Translations under genes and position numbers: made by a program
NCBI GenBank assembly: GCA_963693285.1
Contig: OY848927.1
Location: 3,350,501 to 3,414,500, forward strand
DNA from: Xestospongia muta
Lineage: Eukaryota; Porifera; Demospongiae; Haplosclerida; Petrosiidae
DNA: 64,000 nt
Direction: 5' to 3'
The notes under the pieces: model-generated
Told to the model about the DNA's origin: nothing
Databases searched by the model: none
Seen by the model: the letters and a program-made list of their open reading frames with translations, nothing else
Shown here: one piece after another, positions 1-10,821 of the stretch
Layout: the number at the start of each line of letters is the position of its first letter
Numbering within the stretch: position 1 is the first letter of the stretch

Positions 1-651
1 ATGTGACTATAAATGATCTGATAGATAACACCTGTTATTTGTTTGGTGTACGTGGTTACACTGTTAATGGTTATGGACTATGGACAGTAATTGGTAATCA
101 AACTCTATCTGAACTACTTACAACAGGTATTTTCAATGACTATTAATCATGTTACTATCCACAACCATAGTGTCAATAATATCTCCTCAGTCATCATTAG
201 GTGCTACTGTTAAAGGTAGGTATAATATGAGGACTTGTCACTTAGTTGATGATGTTTTCACAGTCACTTCATCTACTACTAGTACTATTACTGGACTGGC
301 TGTACTAGTTGGTATACTGTTGATTGTAGTGATAACTAGTTTCATCTTCAATATACTGCTATTATTTTATGTCAGACAGTATGTTGAAGATTAATGTTTA
401 TAGTTATCAACAATTCTCATTTTTGCAGACTCAAATCATTGGGAACTAATACAATTAAAGGAACAAACAGTGGGTATGTTGTCATATTCTGTTATCTTGT
501 GTTAACTCATATACTGCCTATCTATAGACCTGATGAAGATATTGAAATGAAAGTTTGTGAGCCCTACACTCTACATCAGTCTAAACCAACTGATGATATT
601 TATGATGAGTGTCAACCACCAGTAGATACCAGTGTATATGAGTGTATGTAA
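1..651 (+). CDS. U1: 3' end of Ig/FN3 receptor, type A tail (partial)
   Basis: This is the 3' end of a type I membrane receptor cut by the window edge. Exons read 1-126 (end of the last FN3 domain, containing G-Y-G-L-W-T-V-I), 264-378 (transmembrane), 429-473 and 528-651. The donor at 127 and acceptor at 263 are GT-AG and phase 1; the TM exon ends in phase 2, as in the complete gene at 17220-20629. The TM helix is about 24 hydrophobic residues rich in I/L/V, followed by Y-V-R-Q. The 41-residue last exon carries D-I-Y-D-E-C and ends in S-V-Y-E-C-M, so Y-x-x-M sits at the very C terminus. No disabling change is visible in this part. That it is a signalling receptor is inferred from architecture; the ligand is unknown. 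Confidence 0.8.
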
Positions 652-804
652 TATATCAGTAACATGATGTTTATTGTTATGTTTAGTTTTATACAGAGTT
701 GTTGTAGTTAATGTATCTAAATAAATATTGTAGTTTATTATTAGTAAATGTTTATTATTAGTAATTATTTGTTAATGTTTTCTGGTCATTAGTATGTTAT
801 TTGG
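652..804 (+). other. 3' flank shared by type A receptor genes
   Basis: The AT-rich stretch after the stop is nearly identical after the type A tails at 3492, 20629 and 23861. It probably holds the 3' UTR and polyadenylation region; an AATAAA lies at about 720 here, while the copies have degenerate versions. Confidence 0.5.
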
Positions 805-1020
805 TTATATCCATTGTCCATTAGTAGAAGTACTGCCTCTCTTAATATAATTGACTTCTTTAGATGGACTATCATTAATAATGTTCTCATTAAAGAGTAC
901 TACCTCATTGTACTTTAAACTAATAATTTCACCCTGTACATGATGGATGACACAATTATATAATCTGGTTACTCTATTTACTCTAGTCTCTCTTGTTGTA
1001 AACAAATAATTAGGTTTGGT
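795..1020 (-). pseudogene. Remnant of first Ig exon of the minus-strand receptor family
   Basis: Read on the minus strand this matches the first Ig exon of the intact gene at 59594-61284: the segment from F-N-E-N-I-I through K-R-G-S-T-S-T-N to Q-W-I is shared. Immediately after Q-W-I the remnant has a stop, and homology is lost on both sides. The cysteine present in the intact gene (V-N-C-I-K) is replaced (V-N-Y-I-K). No signal peptide, second Ig, FN3 or TM exon follows. It shows that a divergent minus-strand gene once lay upstream of the plus-strand unit at 2.2 kb, as M1 lies upstream of U14. Confidence 0.7.
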
Positions 1021-1039
1021 TGACCATAATAACATCCAT

Positions 1040-2110
1040 CATGTAATTATTTACTGTTTTCACAGACTCCAATAGCTCAAGTGATAGAGTATCTGACTAG
1101 TATTAAGAAGGTCTTAGTCCAATATTTTTTATATCTCAATAGGCCCAAGATTTTCTTGTTTGTGTATCCTCTGTATTAAATATTAATTAGTAATATTATC
1201 ATATACCTAGTCTTCTAAGTTCCCTTGAGCTATTAGGTCTGTATAGAGTGATGTAAGCAGGTGTATTAGTGATGTTACATATACAATATAACTTAATTAC
1301 TTAAACAAGAGTATCTACAAGAGTGTTGTGTTCGTTTTACATTAACCTTTACATGTGTCTTTAAAGTATTAGCAAATATTAAATAATAAATGTAACATAA
1401 CATAATCTCTGTCTTAAAAACCTTAACTGTCTAGAACAATTACTTATACAATTACTACATCATTATGTTTGTATACTGTCTTGTTAGAAGATATTTAACA
1501 GTTCCTTTATTTAAGAAACAGTTTTAGCATCTTAAACATATCCTTATTTTCATTTCCTCAATTTATCATATCATTTTACATTAATCTTTATTCAGATAAT
1601 TGATGACTTAATGCTGAGTCAAAATAGATTATTATAAACTGATACAATATATCTTTCATTATCTCAAAGATTGTTCTCAGACTATTTAGTAATGTAGTGA
1701 TGTAATATGTGCTTTGTTAGAATGTATGCTTTGTAGTTAACAATAAATCACAATCCAATGAAGTCAGTAGAAAGAATGACTTGTTCTATAATAAAGAAGA
1801 CTTGAATGATCAGTGGTACAAAAAAGATCATAATAGATCATAAACAAGATGTATAATTATAATGTGCTCCTTCAATTACTTGTTTATTGAGTTTCTCTTT
1901 TAGTATTTCTAAATATAGTCAAGAACAATGCTGATACCAGAACTCAAGTTGAGTCCTCTTACTGTCCAGTCTGGATCCCATGTCAATGTTGTTATAGATC
2001 TAAGTCTACAGAATAATATTATGTATTGTTTTAATTGAATATCTCTAATATAATATAATGTGTATAGTACTGATGTGTCTTAATAATGAATTAACATTGT
2101 GTGAATGGTA
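1040..2110. other. Intergenic region; paralogous to the M1-U14 intergenic region
   Basis: I see no coding region here apart from a tRNA-like repeat near 1067-1155. The part from about 1735 to 2070 is close in sequence to 61335-61650, the upstream region of the minus-strand gene M1, and much of 1130-2110 recurs in 4060-4700. It therefore looks like a copy of a head-to-head intergenic region. Confidence 0.55.
1067..1155 (+). repeat. tRNA-derived SINE-like repeat, copy 1
   Basis: The segment contains an A-box-like stretch (tagctcaagtgatagag) followed by atctgactagtattaagaag, as in a tRNA 5' half and anticodon arm. The B box region is damaged in this copy. Better copies are at 3969-4050 and 16871-16955. 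It is a tRNA-like repeat, not a functional tRNA gene. Confidence 0.5.
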
Positions 2111-2200
2111 AACATTTATCTAAGTTGATGTAGGTGTATATCATCAGTGTGATGTTTATATTGTGTAATTATAAGAGTGTAGACTAACAGTGGTAATAAC
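2110..2200 (+). promoter_or_regulatory. Orphan copy of the shared receptor 5' leader
   Basis: This matches the block that precedes exon 1 in the complete units (taggttgatgtaggtg-like core, then tataagagtgtagacta). Here it runs straight into an FN3 exon, because the signal peptide, Ig and first FN3 exons are deleted. Confidence 0.5.
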
Positions 2201-2204
2201 AATG

Positions 2205-3492
2205 GTCCTCCATCAAATGTGATGACATATATTTTAAATGATAGTATTATCAAAGTTAACTGGACTATATCATCACAGACTAATGGATATGTGATTGTCA
2301 TTAACTCTACTACTGGAGTAGGTACTAACAAAATATTATCTACTACAGAAGATGAAGTTCTAATCAATGGACTAAAATTGAGTAGATATTATGAGATCAG
2401 TGTGTACTCATATAAAGATCTTCCTTTAATTAATAGTACACAAACATTGTTAAGGTTTAATGGTGAGTTGATATTTATATAAACACAATGTAACTTTATT
2501 TGATTGTCTAGTTCCTACACCAGTAACTAATCTATCAGTAAATGATGTCTCAACCACTACTATTACAGTGAAGTGGAGTAGTCCCAGTAGTGAAGATGGT
2601 AACTATGTAACATACTACAAAATTTCCTATAGTCCATTTTGTCCTGAGTTATCATCAGTTAATGTGTCATTGGTCTCTGTTACTCCCCATCAGTTCATTA
2701 TAACATTCAGTTATATATTAAGAGAATTGTATAGTGGTATGAACTATACCATCACAGTGAGAGCTGGTAATATACTAGGAAAGTCTAGTCCAATGATGAT
2801 ATTAGGTGAAACAGATCTTATGTCAAGTAATTTACATAATAATATGGCTGGTTTAATGTTGACAATAATTCACAGGTCCAGGAGGATCACCTACATCAAT
2901 TATGGTTTTTCCATTAAATAAGACATCAAACAAAATCACATGGGAAGAAGTTGATTGTCATTTACGTAATGGTAGAATCATTGAGTATATTGTGATCATT
3001 AGTAACAATAGTATCACATACAACCTCACCAGTAGTGAGAGATATATCATTGTGAATGATCTAGTATTTGGTGATGTATATAAGGTGAGTATAGCTGGTG
3101 TGAACTCTATTGGAAGAGGTCCCTTCAGTGATTCTATTGAAGTACAGATTGGTATACTGTTGATTGTAGTGATATCTAGTTTCATCTTCAATATACTGCT
3201 ATTGTTATATGTCAGACAGTATGTTGAAGATTAACTTTTATAGTTATCAACAATTTTCACTTTTGCAGACTCAAATCATTGGGAACTAATACAATTAAAG
3301 GAACAAACAGTGGGTATGTTGTCATATTTCTGTTACCTTGTGTTAACTCATACACTGTCTATCTATAGACCTGATGAAGATATTGAAATGAAAGTCTGTG
3401 AGCCCTACATTCTACATCAGTCTAAACCAACTGATGATATTTATGATGTGTGTCAACCACCAGTAGATACCAGTGTATATGAGTGTATGTAA
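2205..3492 (+). pseudogene. U2: 5'-truncated receptor, FN3 x3 fused to TM, type A tail
   Basis: The promoter-side block is joined directly to the fifth domain exon (FN3), so signal peptide, three Ig and the first FN3 exons are absent. Exons: about 2205-2462 (FN3), 2512-2826 (FN3), 2876-3218 (FN3 fused in frame to TM), 3269-3313 and 3369-3492 (tail). In the fused exon the FN3 end V-Q-I-G runs into I-L-L-I-V-V, deleting the last FN3 exon, its intron and the TM exon start while keeping the frame and a full hydrophobic helix. The first in-frame ATG is at 2222, with no signal peptide. A TM protein without a leader is possible but unlikely to be functional, so I call it a truncated gene or pseudogene. 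The tail ends in V-Y-E-C-M with intact splice phases. Confidence 0.65.
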
Positions 3493-3645
3493 TATATCAG
3501 TAACATGATGTTTATTGTTATGTTTAGTTTTATACAGAGTTGTTGTAGTTAATGTATCTAGACAAATATTGTAGTTTATTATTAGTAAATGTTTATTATT
3601 AGTAATTATTTGTAAATGTTTTCTGGTCATTAGTATGTTATTTGG

Positions 3646-3860
3646 TTATATCCATTGTCCATTAGTAGAAGTACTGCCTCTCTTAATATAATTGACTTCT
3701 TTAGAGGGACTATCATCAATAATATTCTCATTAAACAGTACTACCTCATCATACTTTAAACTAATAATTTCATTCTGTACATGATGGATGACACAATTAT
3801 ATAATGTGGTTGGTCTATTTACTAAAGTAGTGGGAATCAACATTATCTTAATTAAAACAC
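3646..3860 (-). pseudogene. Second remnant of minus-strand receptor Ig exon
   Basis: This is a near-copy of the remnant at 795-1020, again sharing the D-D-S-P-S through K-R-G-S-T-S-T-N-G-Q-W-I segment with M1 on the minus strand and stopping at the same place. A non-coding stretch to its right (3740-3960) recurs at 16660-16860. It arose with the duplication of the whole U1-U2 interval. Confidence 0.65.
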
Positions 3861-3968
3861 TTAAATTAACACATTGATCATTACTATACCTATAATAGTA
3901 AACAGATACTTCTAGGTTTGGTTGACCATAATAACATCCATTATGTAATTATTCACTGCTTTCACAGG

Positions 3969-4050
3969 CTCCAATAGCTCAAGTGATAAAGCATCTGACT
4001 AGTATTAAGAAGGTCTTGGGTTCATATCTCAACAGGCCCAAGATTATCTG
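3969..4050 (+). repeat. tRNA-derived SINE-like repeat, copy 2
   Basis: It contains an A-box-like tagctcaagtgataaagc, the tRNA-like catctgactagtattaagaag and a B-box-like gggttcatatctc. It is bounded by the same flanks as copy 1, so at least these two copies were spread by segmental duplication. Confidence 0.5.
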
Positions 4051-4059
4051 GTTGTCCAT

Positions 4060-4700
4060 CCTCTGTATTAAATATTAATTAGTAATATTATCATATACCT
4101 AGTCTTCCAAGTTCCCTTGAGTTATTAGGTCTGTATAGAGTGATGTAAGCAGGTGTATTAGTGATGTTACATATACAATATAAATTAATTATTTAAACAA
4201 GAGTATCTAAAAGAGTGTTATGTTCATTTTACATTAACATTTACACGTGTCTTTAAAGTATTAGTAAATATTGAATAATAAATGTGACATAACATAATCT
4301 CTGCCTTAAAAACCTTAACTGTCTAGAACAATTATTTATACAATTACTACATCATTATGTTTGTATACTGTCTTGTTAGAAGATATTTAACAGTTCCCTT
4401 ATTTAAGAAACAGTTTTATCATCATAAACATGTCCTTAATTTCATTTCCTCAATTTATCATATCATTTTACATTAATCTTTATTCAGGAAATTGATGACT
4501 TAAAGCTAGGTCAAAATAGATTATTATAAACTGATACAATATATCTTTCATTATCTCAAAGTTTGTTCTCAGACTAATGTTGTTATAGATCTAAGTCTAC
4601 AGAATAATATTATGTATTGTTTTAATTGAATATCTCTAATATAATATAATGTGTATAGTACTGATATGTCTTAATAATGAATTAACATTGTGTGAATGGT
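4060..4700. other. Intergenic copy of 1130-2110
   Basis: No gene is visible. The block repeats the intergenic sequence upstream of U2 with an internal deletion around 4575 of about 300 bp relative to that copy. Confidence 0.5.
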
Positions 4701-4795
4701 AAACATTTATCTAGGTTGATGTAGGTGTATATCATCAGTGTGATGTTTATATTGTGTAATTATAAGAGTGTAGACTAACAGTGGTAATAACAATG

Positions 4796-5945
4796 GTCCT
4801 CCATCAAATGTGATGACATATATTTTAAATGATAGTATTATCAAAGTTAACTGGACTATATCATCACAGACTAATGGATATGTGATTGTCATTAACTCTA
4901 CTACTGGAGTAGGTACTAACAAAATATTATCTACTACAGAAGATGAAGTTCTAATCAATGGACTAAAATTGAGTAGATATTATGAGATCAGTGTGTACTC
5001 ATATAAAGATCTTCCTTTAATTAATAGTACACAAACATTGTTAAGGTTTAATGGTGAGTTGATATTTATATAAACACAATGTAACTTTATTTGATTGTCT
5101 AGTTCCTACACCAGTAACTAATCTATCAGTGAATGATATCTCAACCACTACTATTACAGTGAACTGGACTAGTCCCAGTAGTGAAGATGGTAACTATGTA
5201 ACATACTACAAAATTTCCTATAGTCCATTTTGTCCTGAGTTATCATCAGTTAATGTGACATTAGTCTCTGTTACTCCTCATCAGTTCACTACAACATTCA
5301 GTTATACATTAAGAGAATTGTATAGTGGTATGAACTATACCATCACAGTGAGAGCTGGTAATATACTAGGAGAGTCTAATCTAGTAATGATATTAGGTGA
5401 AACAAAACCAATGTCAGATAAATAATACTTTTAATTTTTTAATATAACTTAGTACAATTTTGAAACTATGGGATTGCCAAAGTTGATCATCTGTTAGTTT
5501 GACGTTAAACAATATCACATGGGAAGAGGTTGATTGTCATCTACGTAATGGTAGAATCATTGAGTATATTGTGATTATTAGTAACAATAGTATCAATCAC
5601 ATAGAACTTCACCAGTAGTGAGAGATATGTCAGTGTGAATGATCTAGTATTTGGTAATTTTTATAACATGAGTATAGCTGGTGTGAACTCTATTGGAAGA
5701 GGTCCCTTCAGTGATCCTGTTGAAATACAGATTGGATCTGGTAAGTACATGGTCTAGTGAACAACAACTATACTTAACATGAACTATTTTTATTCAAATA
5801 TTAGTATCTGTTCAATTAACATTAGACATTACTGATAATAGTAATAATATCATAATATTATTATAATGTTAATAATAATCTATAGCCACATCATCTACCA
5901 CTTTTATTATTATTATTGGACTTGGTGTACTAGCTGGTATAATGG
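4796..5945 (+). pseudogene. U3: truncated and frameshifted receptor copy
   Basis: This repeats the U2 arrangement: the leader block is joined to an FN3 exon whose 87-residue reading frame is identical to that of U2. The second FN3 exon starts at 5103. Its 3' splice region is degenerate and the frame runs into a stop at 5425. A third FN3 exon (about 5495-5741) has a 6-8 bp insertion near 5595 that creates a frameshift and a TAG. The last FN3 exon is missing. A type B TM exon begins at about 5887 (T-S-S-T-T-F-I-I-I then G-L-G-V-L-A-G-I-M) but breaks at about 5943. No functional product is expected. Confidence 0.75.
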
Positions 5946-6420
5946 GACATCTCATTTTATTCTCATGTTTTATTAAATCTTTAATGGCGCAGTTATAAGA
6001 TATACTGTATATAATACACATATGGGAATTTACTATCAAGAAGAGAGCAAAAACACTGTTAGTAGGACAATTTTGCTACTTTGTAGGGACACATACAACC
6101 AAACTGTCTTTGAATTGGTTAAAAAATTAGTTTTATCTATTCATGAAATACATTTAATATAAATAATAGCTCTATAAGGATGACTCTATTGTAATCTATT
6201 TAGATAATGTTTGCTAGTGCTTAATGAAATAGATTCATCCTGCATTTCTATCATAATTATTTTATTAAATATTGTACTAGTAATGATAATAGTAAAATGC
6301 TATAGTAATTGTTAGTAGTTCACTCCTTGTTTGTCATGTATGTATCAAGTTTATATATCAACAAAAGTATGATACTTAACATTATATCTATCAGAGAGAA
6401 GTGCTCTGTTAGCTTTGATA
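5946..6420 (+). repeat. Upstream block repeated in front of receptor units
   Basis: The block recurs at about 26100-26560, 46840-47300 and 51880-52390, each time upstream of a partial exon 1. It contains no ORF of interest. It marks the left part of the tandem repeat unit and could hold distal regulatory sequence. Confidence 0.55.
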
Positions 6421-6428
6421 GTAAGACA

Positions 6429-6581
6429 ATGTCAATACTACTACTAGTTGTCTTCTTATTATGTGTGAGTGAAGTTATTAGTAACTGTCCACCAGTCTTG
6501 ATGTGTAGTACATCATTTATTGACAATGTTCTAGGTATTTACCTGATGTTCAATGGAGATTGTTATCCTAATGACTACTGA
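6429..6581 (+). other. Upstream mini-ORF: orphan signal peptide plus start of Ig exon
   Basis: This is a partial copy of exon 1 (signal peptide, M-S-I-L-L-L-V-V-F-L-L) joined to the first codons of the Ig exon (I-Y-L-M-F-N-G-D-C-Y-P-N). The splice donor between them is deleted, and the remnant intron happens to stay in frame, so the 50-codon frame reads through and stops. Degenerate equivalents precede the units at 26862, 47650, 52825 and 62378. It is probably a duplication scar; a short secreted peptide or an upstream ORF effect is possible but unsupported. Confidence 0.5.
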
Positions 6582-6600
6582 CATGTCTTAATAATTACTT

Positions 6601-6727
6601 AATATGTGTGAATGATAAACATTTATCTAGGTTGATATAGGTCAATGTTTATATTGTGTACTTATAAGAGTGTAGACTAACTAAGTATACCAGAGAGACG
6701 TGTTCTGTTAAGTTACATTGTAAGACA
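6601..6727 (+). promoter_or_regulatory. 5' leader block of U4
   Basis: Conserved block ending in acattgtaagaca immediately before the ATG at 6728; compare 17100-17219. It probably contains the core promoter and 5' UTR. Confidence 0.5.
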
Positions 6728-9700
6728 ATGTCTGTATTACTACTGTCTACTATCTTCTTGTTATGTGTGAGTGAAGTTATTACTAACTGTCCACCAGACT
6801 CAGGTAAGTGACTTGATGTATAGTACATCATTTATTAACAATGTTCTAGGTATCTACCTGATGTTCAATGGAGATTGTTATCCTAATGGCTCCTACATCA
6901 ATCATATTTACATCACACCAAACTTATCATTATATATCTCACACCTTCAGTGTGTGTTACCAAATTCTACTTTGTCTGGAGGACAGTGGATCTATCCTAA
7001 TGGACAACCTGTCAACTGTAACAGCAACAATAATGGTGACCCTCTCCGCTGTATTGAATCTAATAATCCTGCTAACATCACTGTATATAGACCTGATGGA
7101 CAAGCATTTTATGAATCTGCTACTCTTGAAAGTACAGACAATGTAGGTGGTAATAAGTTCAAGTGTTGTCTACCCAGTAGTTGTTCTGATCCTACTACAA
7201 ACATTATCACTGTTCATATATTCAGTAAGTTATATTTCATTGTACTAGTACACACTGTCATTTGTTTCTGATCTACTATAGAACATGTAGAGATCATAGA
7301 CTTCAGTGTTGTTGAGTTTCCTTCTAATATGACAGTTGTTCCACAACAATACAAACTTCAATGTGTTCAAAGTGGAATTGATAGAAATTTCAGGTGGTAT
7401 TATGTATATAACAGTCAGAGTTCTAGTATTGAATTCAACTGTTTGACACAAAACTTTAAATACAGTTGTAGTAATGAGAGTCAAACTATTCACAGTATTA
7501 ATAATACAATTGTTCATAATCTAACTGTTACTTGGTATGCAGAGAAGATCAATAGTGGAATATTTAGTCAGTCAAACAATAATGGTGATCATGTACATAG
7601 GTGTTATGAAAAAGTTGATGAGATTATAAGAAATCGTTATCTTACAGTAACTGGTAAGTACTTTTACTACTATAGTTATACTGTAAATTAAATTGGTTAT
7701 TTTAACTGATCCATGCACATTTTGGTTGTATGCTTCACTACAAAATACATTGAAAGATATACATGAACTCCATAGTGACAGTCCTGGTCCAGCATTGTAT
7801 TCTGCAAAAAATAAGCAAAGTCATCATTTTTAAAATTTAGTAGATAAACAGTCAATTCAATAATACATTAATAATAAAAACAACATGAAATTGATTAGAA
7901 GAAATCGTTATCTTACAGTAACTGGTAAATATTTTTTACATTTAGTAAATAAACAATCAATTCCAATACATTTATAATAAAGTATGATGCATGTATAACC
8001 AAACATATAATTTGATCAAATTAACTAATCATAATTTCAGTGATGATGTGATTTGTAATCTTCTCAGCTCCAGGATTTACTCCCTCTCCTCCTACTCTGG
8101 TCAACAAGACAACTACCACTATCTCTGTCAGTTGGATACCTGTTCCATCTGATGCTGATGGATATGTAGTCAATGTCACTAGTGACACACACACTGTGAC
8201 ACAACAGATAAAGGGAGGTAGTCAGAATGAAATGACACTGAAAGGACTAATACCAGTAACAACTTATAACATCACAGTCAGAGCCTATCAAGATATACTG
8301 GGACCTGCTAGTAATGCAATCAGTGTACAAACATTATCATCAGGTATTGTAATTTAAAAAACAAATCACAATATCATTGTTTTCCAGGTATTTCATTAAT
8401 TAATTGGACACTTGCCTCATCCATTATTGAACTTCAAAACACTCAATATCATATTAATTGTATCACGACTACTGTCAATGTTACTACTGATGTTTACTGG
8501 TTAGTGAATGGAGTGATGAAGTACAACTCAATGTATACATTAATTGATTCTGATATCCTAATATACAACAACACACTACTGGTATATCCTGATCCACTGG
8601 GAGTGTCAGTTAATGTTACCTGTATAGCAATGTATAAAGGAGTGAACTATAGTGACACTGTGATATTACAAGGTATGTGAAATTTAGTTGTTCATCTTAA
8701 CTAGGTTTACCCTTTTCTAGTTCCCAGTGGTCCTCCATCTAATGTGATGACATATATTTTAAATGAGACTAGTATCAAAGTCAACTGGACTATGTCATCA
8801 CAGACTAATGGATATGTGATTGTCATTAAGTCTATTGCTGGAGTAGATACCAACAAGATATTATCTACTACAGAAGATGAAGTTCTAATCAATGGACTAA
8901 CATTGAGTAGAAATTATGAGATTAGTGTGTACTCATATAAACATCTTCCTTCAATTAATAATACACAAAGATTGTTAAGGTTTGATGGTGAGTTGATACT
9001 TGTATAAACACAATGTGACTTTATTTTATTGTCTAGTTCCTACACCAGTAACTAGTCTCTCAGTGAGTGATGTTTCAACCACTACAATTACAGTGAAATG
9101 GAGTAGTCCAAGTAGTGTAGATGGTAACTATGTAACATACTACAACATTTCCTATAGTCCATCTTGTCCTGAATTATCATCAGTTAATGTGACATTGGTC
9201 TCTGTTACCCCTCATCAGTTCACTACAACATTCAGTTATACATTAAGAGAATTGTTCAGTGGTATGAACTATACCATCATAGTGAGAGCTGGTAATATAT
9301 TGGGAGAGTCTAGTCCAGTGATGATATTAGGTGAAACAGATCCAACAGGTAAATATTTCATGTCAAGCCAAGGTTACAATTATTGCTATTTACAGTACCT
9401 ATAGGATCACCCAAGGCAGTCACAGTTTCACCTGTAAATTTAACATCAAACAATATCACATGGGAAGAGGTTGATTGTCATCTACGTAATGGTAGAATCA
9501 TTGAGTATATTGTGATCATTAGTAACAATAGTATGAAATATAACCTCACCAGTAGTGAGAGATATGTCATTGTGAATGATCTAATATTTGGTAATGTATA
9601 TAACATGAGTGTAACTGGTGTGAACTCTATTAGAAGAGGTCCCTTCAGTGTTCCTGTTAAAATACAGATTGGATCTGGTAAGTTCATTGTCAGTCTTTGT

Positions 9701-10106
9701 GAACAACAATTATACTTTGTACTCAGTTCCTGGTCCAGTTGGTACACTATCCAGTTTGGTGTCTACTACATGGTCTGTTATCTCATGGAGTGTACCTAGT
9801 TATATTCCTGTAGATTATCCTATTATCACATATGAGATAGGGTACATTGGTCATCAGTCTAGTAGTAGTTGTTCTCCTACTCATGAGTTTATTCCAATGA
9901 TAAAAACTAATACAAGTAGTAGAAATGTGCATGTTATAAGTGATCTGATAGGTGACACCTGTTATCTGTTTGGTGTACGTGGTTACACTGTTAATGGTTA
10001 TGGACTATGGACAGTAATTGGTATTCAAACACTAGCTGAATGTGAAGGTCCATGTTATTTTAATTATATGTTTAAGATATTTACTGTATTTGAATTTGTT
10101 AATTAG
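6728..10106 (+). CDS. U4: Ig/FN3 receptor ectodomain, no TM, LTR-derived C terminus
   Basis: Nine exons, all consistent GT-AG and phase 1: 6728-6803 (signal peptide), 6850-7224 (Ig), 7282-7653 (Ig), 8068-8343 (FN3), 8388-8672 (Ig), 8721-8987, 9037-9348, 9396-9677 and 9727-10106 (four FN3). They sum to 2625 nt, 874 residues, with no stop. The Ig exons keep paired Cys with Trp between; FN3 exons keep the B-strand Trp and the N-G-Y-V/Y-Y core. The last exon does not reach its donor: after T-L-A-E the frame enters an LTR (10041-10346), adds 21 residues beginning C-E-G-P-C-Y and stops. TM and tail are missing, so the product is predicted secreted, or loosely anchored if the aromatic end acts as an anchor. 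The same end occurs in U9 and U12. Intron 3 is long (414 bp). Confidence 0.75.
7654..8067 (+). other. Expanded intron 3 of U4 with duplicated exon end
   Basis: At about 7895-7930 the intron contains a second copy of the last codons of the preceding Ig exon (R-N-R-Y-L-T-V-T-G) with its own gtaaat donor. U10 has the same arrangement at about 46317-46352. The second copy is a possible cryptic donor; no matching acceptor is obvious. Confidence 0.55.
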
Positions 10107-10346
10107 TTTAATTATAACCTCTATGTGTTTAATTGCTGCTAATGTCCATCTCATTGAGCTAGTTTTCTTTGTGTGTTTGAATGACTTTTTGTTTCATTTT
10201 GTTTTTACCATTGTTACTTGTCTTTGCCTAGTCTTTTGTTGTTTTTTTTACTTATTTAAGACTTTATTATAAGATGTATAGGATATAGAGAGTTGGTTGT
10301 GTATTTTTAAGAAAGTCTTTTTGAACATTTTACTTGGTCTGTTACA
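10041..10346 (+). mobile_element. LTR of a retroelement, copy 1
   Basis: A 306-bp block begins TGTGAAGG and ends TGTTACA. It is followed at once by tttggtggcagtggtgg, which looks like a primer-binding site, and further on by gag-like sequence. Copies are at 42939-43237 and 55887-56187, all inserted at the same point of the last FN3 exon (after T-L-[A/S]-E). Only one LTR is seen per locus, so the 3' half of each element has been lost. The Ty3/gypsy-type assignment comes from the gag remnant at 56263-57180. Confidence 0.7.
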
Positions 10347-10447
10347 TTTGGTGGCAGTGGTGGAATTGATAATCATTATACCAGAAGGTGACCACAGTTT
10401 GATAGTATGACAGCATGTTGAGATCGAGAAAGCATTTTCAAAGGATA

Positions 10448-10821
10448 ATGCTTTCAACAGAATGTGAAAAGCCTACACCAAAACAGGCTAAAACAGCTGT
10501 TTTAACATCATTATCTGAAATTCTTGAGGAAGTAGGAGCAACTATGTCTGACTCTAGTAGTTCTTTAGTAGAAGTAGACAAGTACCCGTCAGAGCCCCTT
10601 ATTCCCTTCCATCAATCTAATTCATATACATGGTGGTCTCAAAATCGTATTCGATTCCTCATCTTTCCAAATTAGCATAACACTATTTATCTGCACCACC
10701 CACTTCTGTTGCTTTTGAACGACTTTTCTCTCTAGCTGGTGAATTATATGATGATAAAAGAAATCGTCTTGGCCCCAAGAAAGCTGAACAGTTGATGTTT
10801 ATTAAAGCTAATGTGAACTAA
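10448..10821 (+). pseudogene. hAT transposase C-terminal (dimerisation) fragment, copy 1
   Basis: The conceptual product has the hAT C-terminal pattern A-P-P-T-S-V then E-R-L-F-S-L-A-G followed by D-K-R-N-R-L and E-Q-L-M-F-I-K. Here a 1-bp deletion near 10654 and a F for S change (V-A-F-E-R) break it. Its sister at 43338-43706 lacks this deletion but has a stop instead. It is the relic of an insertion into the retroelement between LTR and gag. Confidence 0.7.

Noticed and set aside
1067..1155. Functional tRNA gene
   Set aside because: The acceptor stem and B box are degenerate and three similar copies occur with the same defects; a SINE-like repeat fits better.
2116..2367. Minus-strand ORFs opposite FN3 exons (also 4707, 8707, 13178, 18832 and others)
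   Set aside because: They are antisense shadows of the conserved FN3 exon and recur only because that exon recurs.
6771..7271. Single 166-codon ORF through exon 1, intron 1 and the Ig exon (similar at 17263, 47693, 52868, 62421)
   Set aside because: The ORF reads through a clear 46-bp intron with gtaagt donor and ttctag acceptor; the spliced model restores the signal peptide and frame in all copies.
10042..10272. Hydrophobic 76-codon ORF suggesting a small membrane protein
   Set aside because: It lies entirely in the LTR, and the hydrophobicity comes from T-rich composition.
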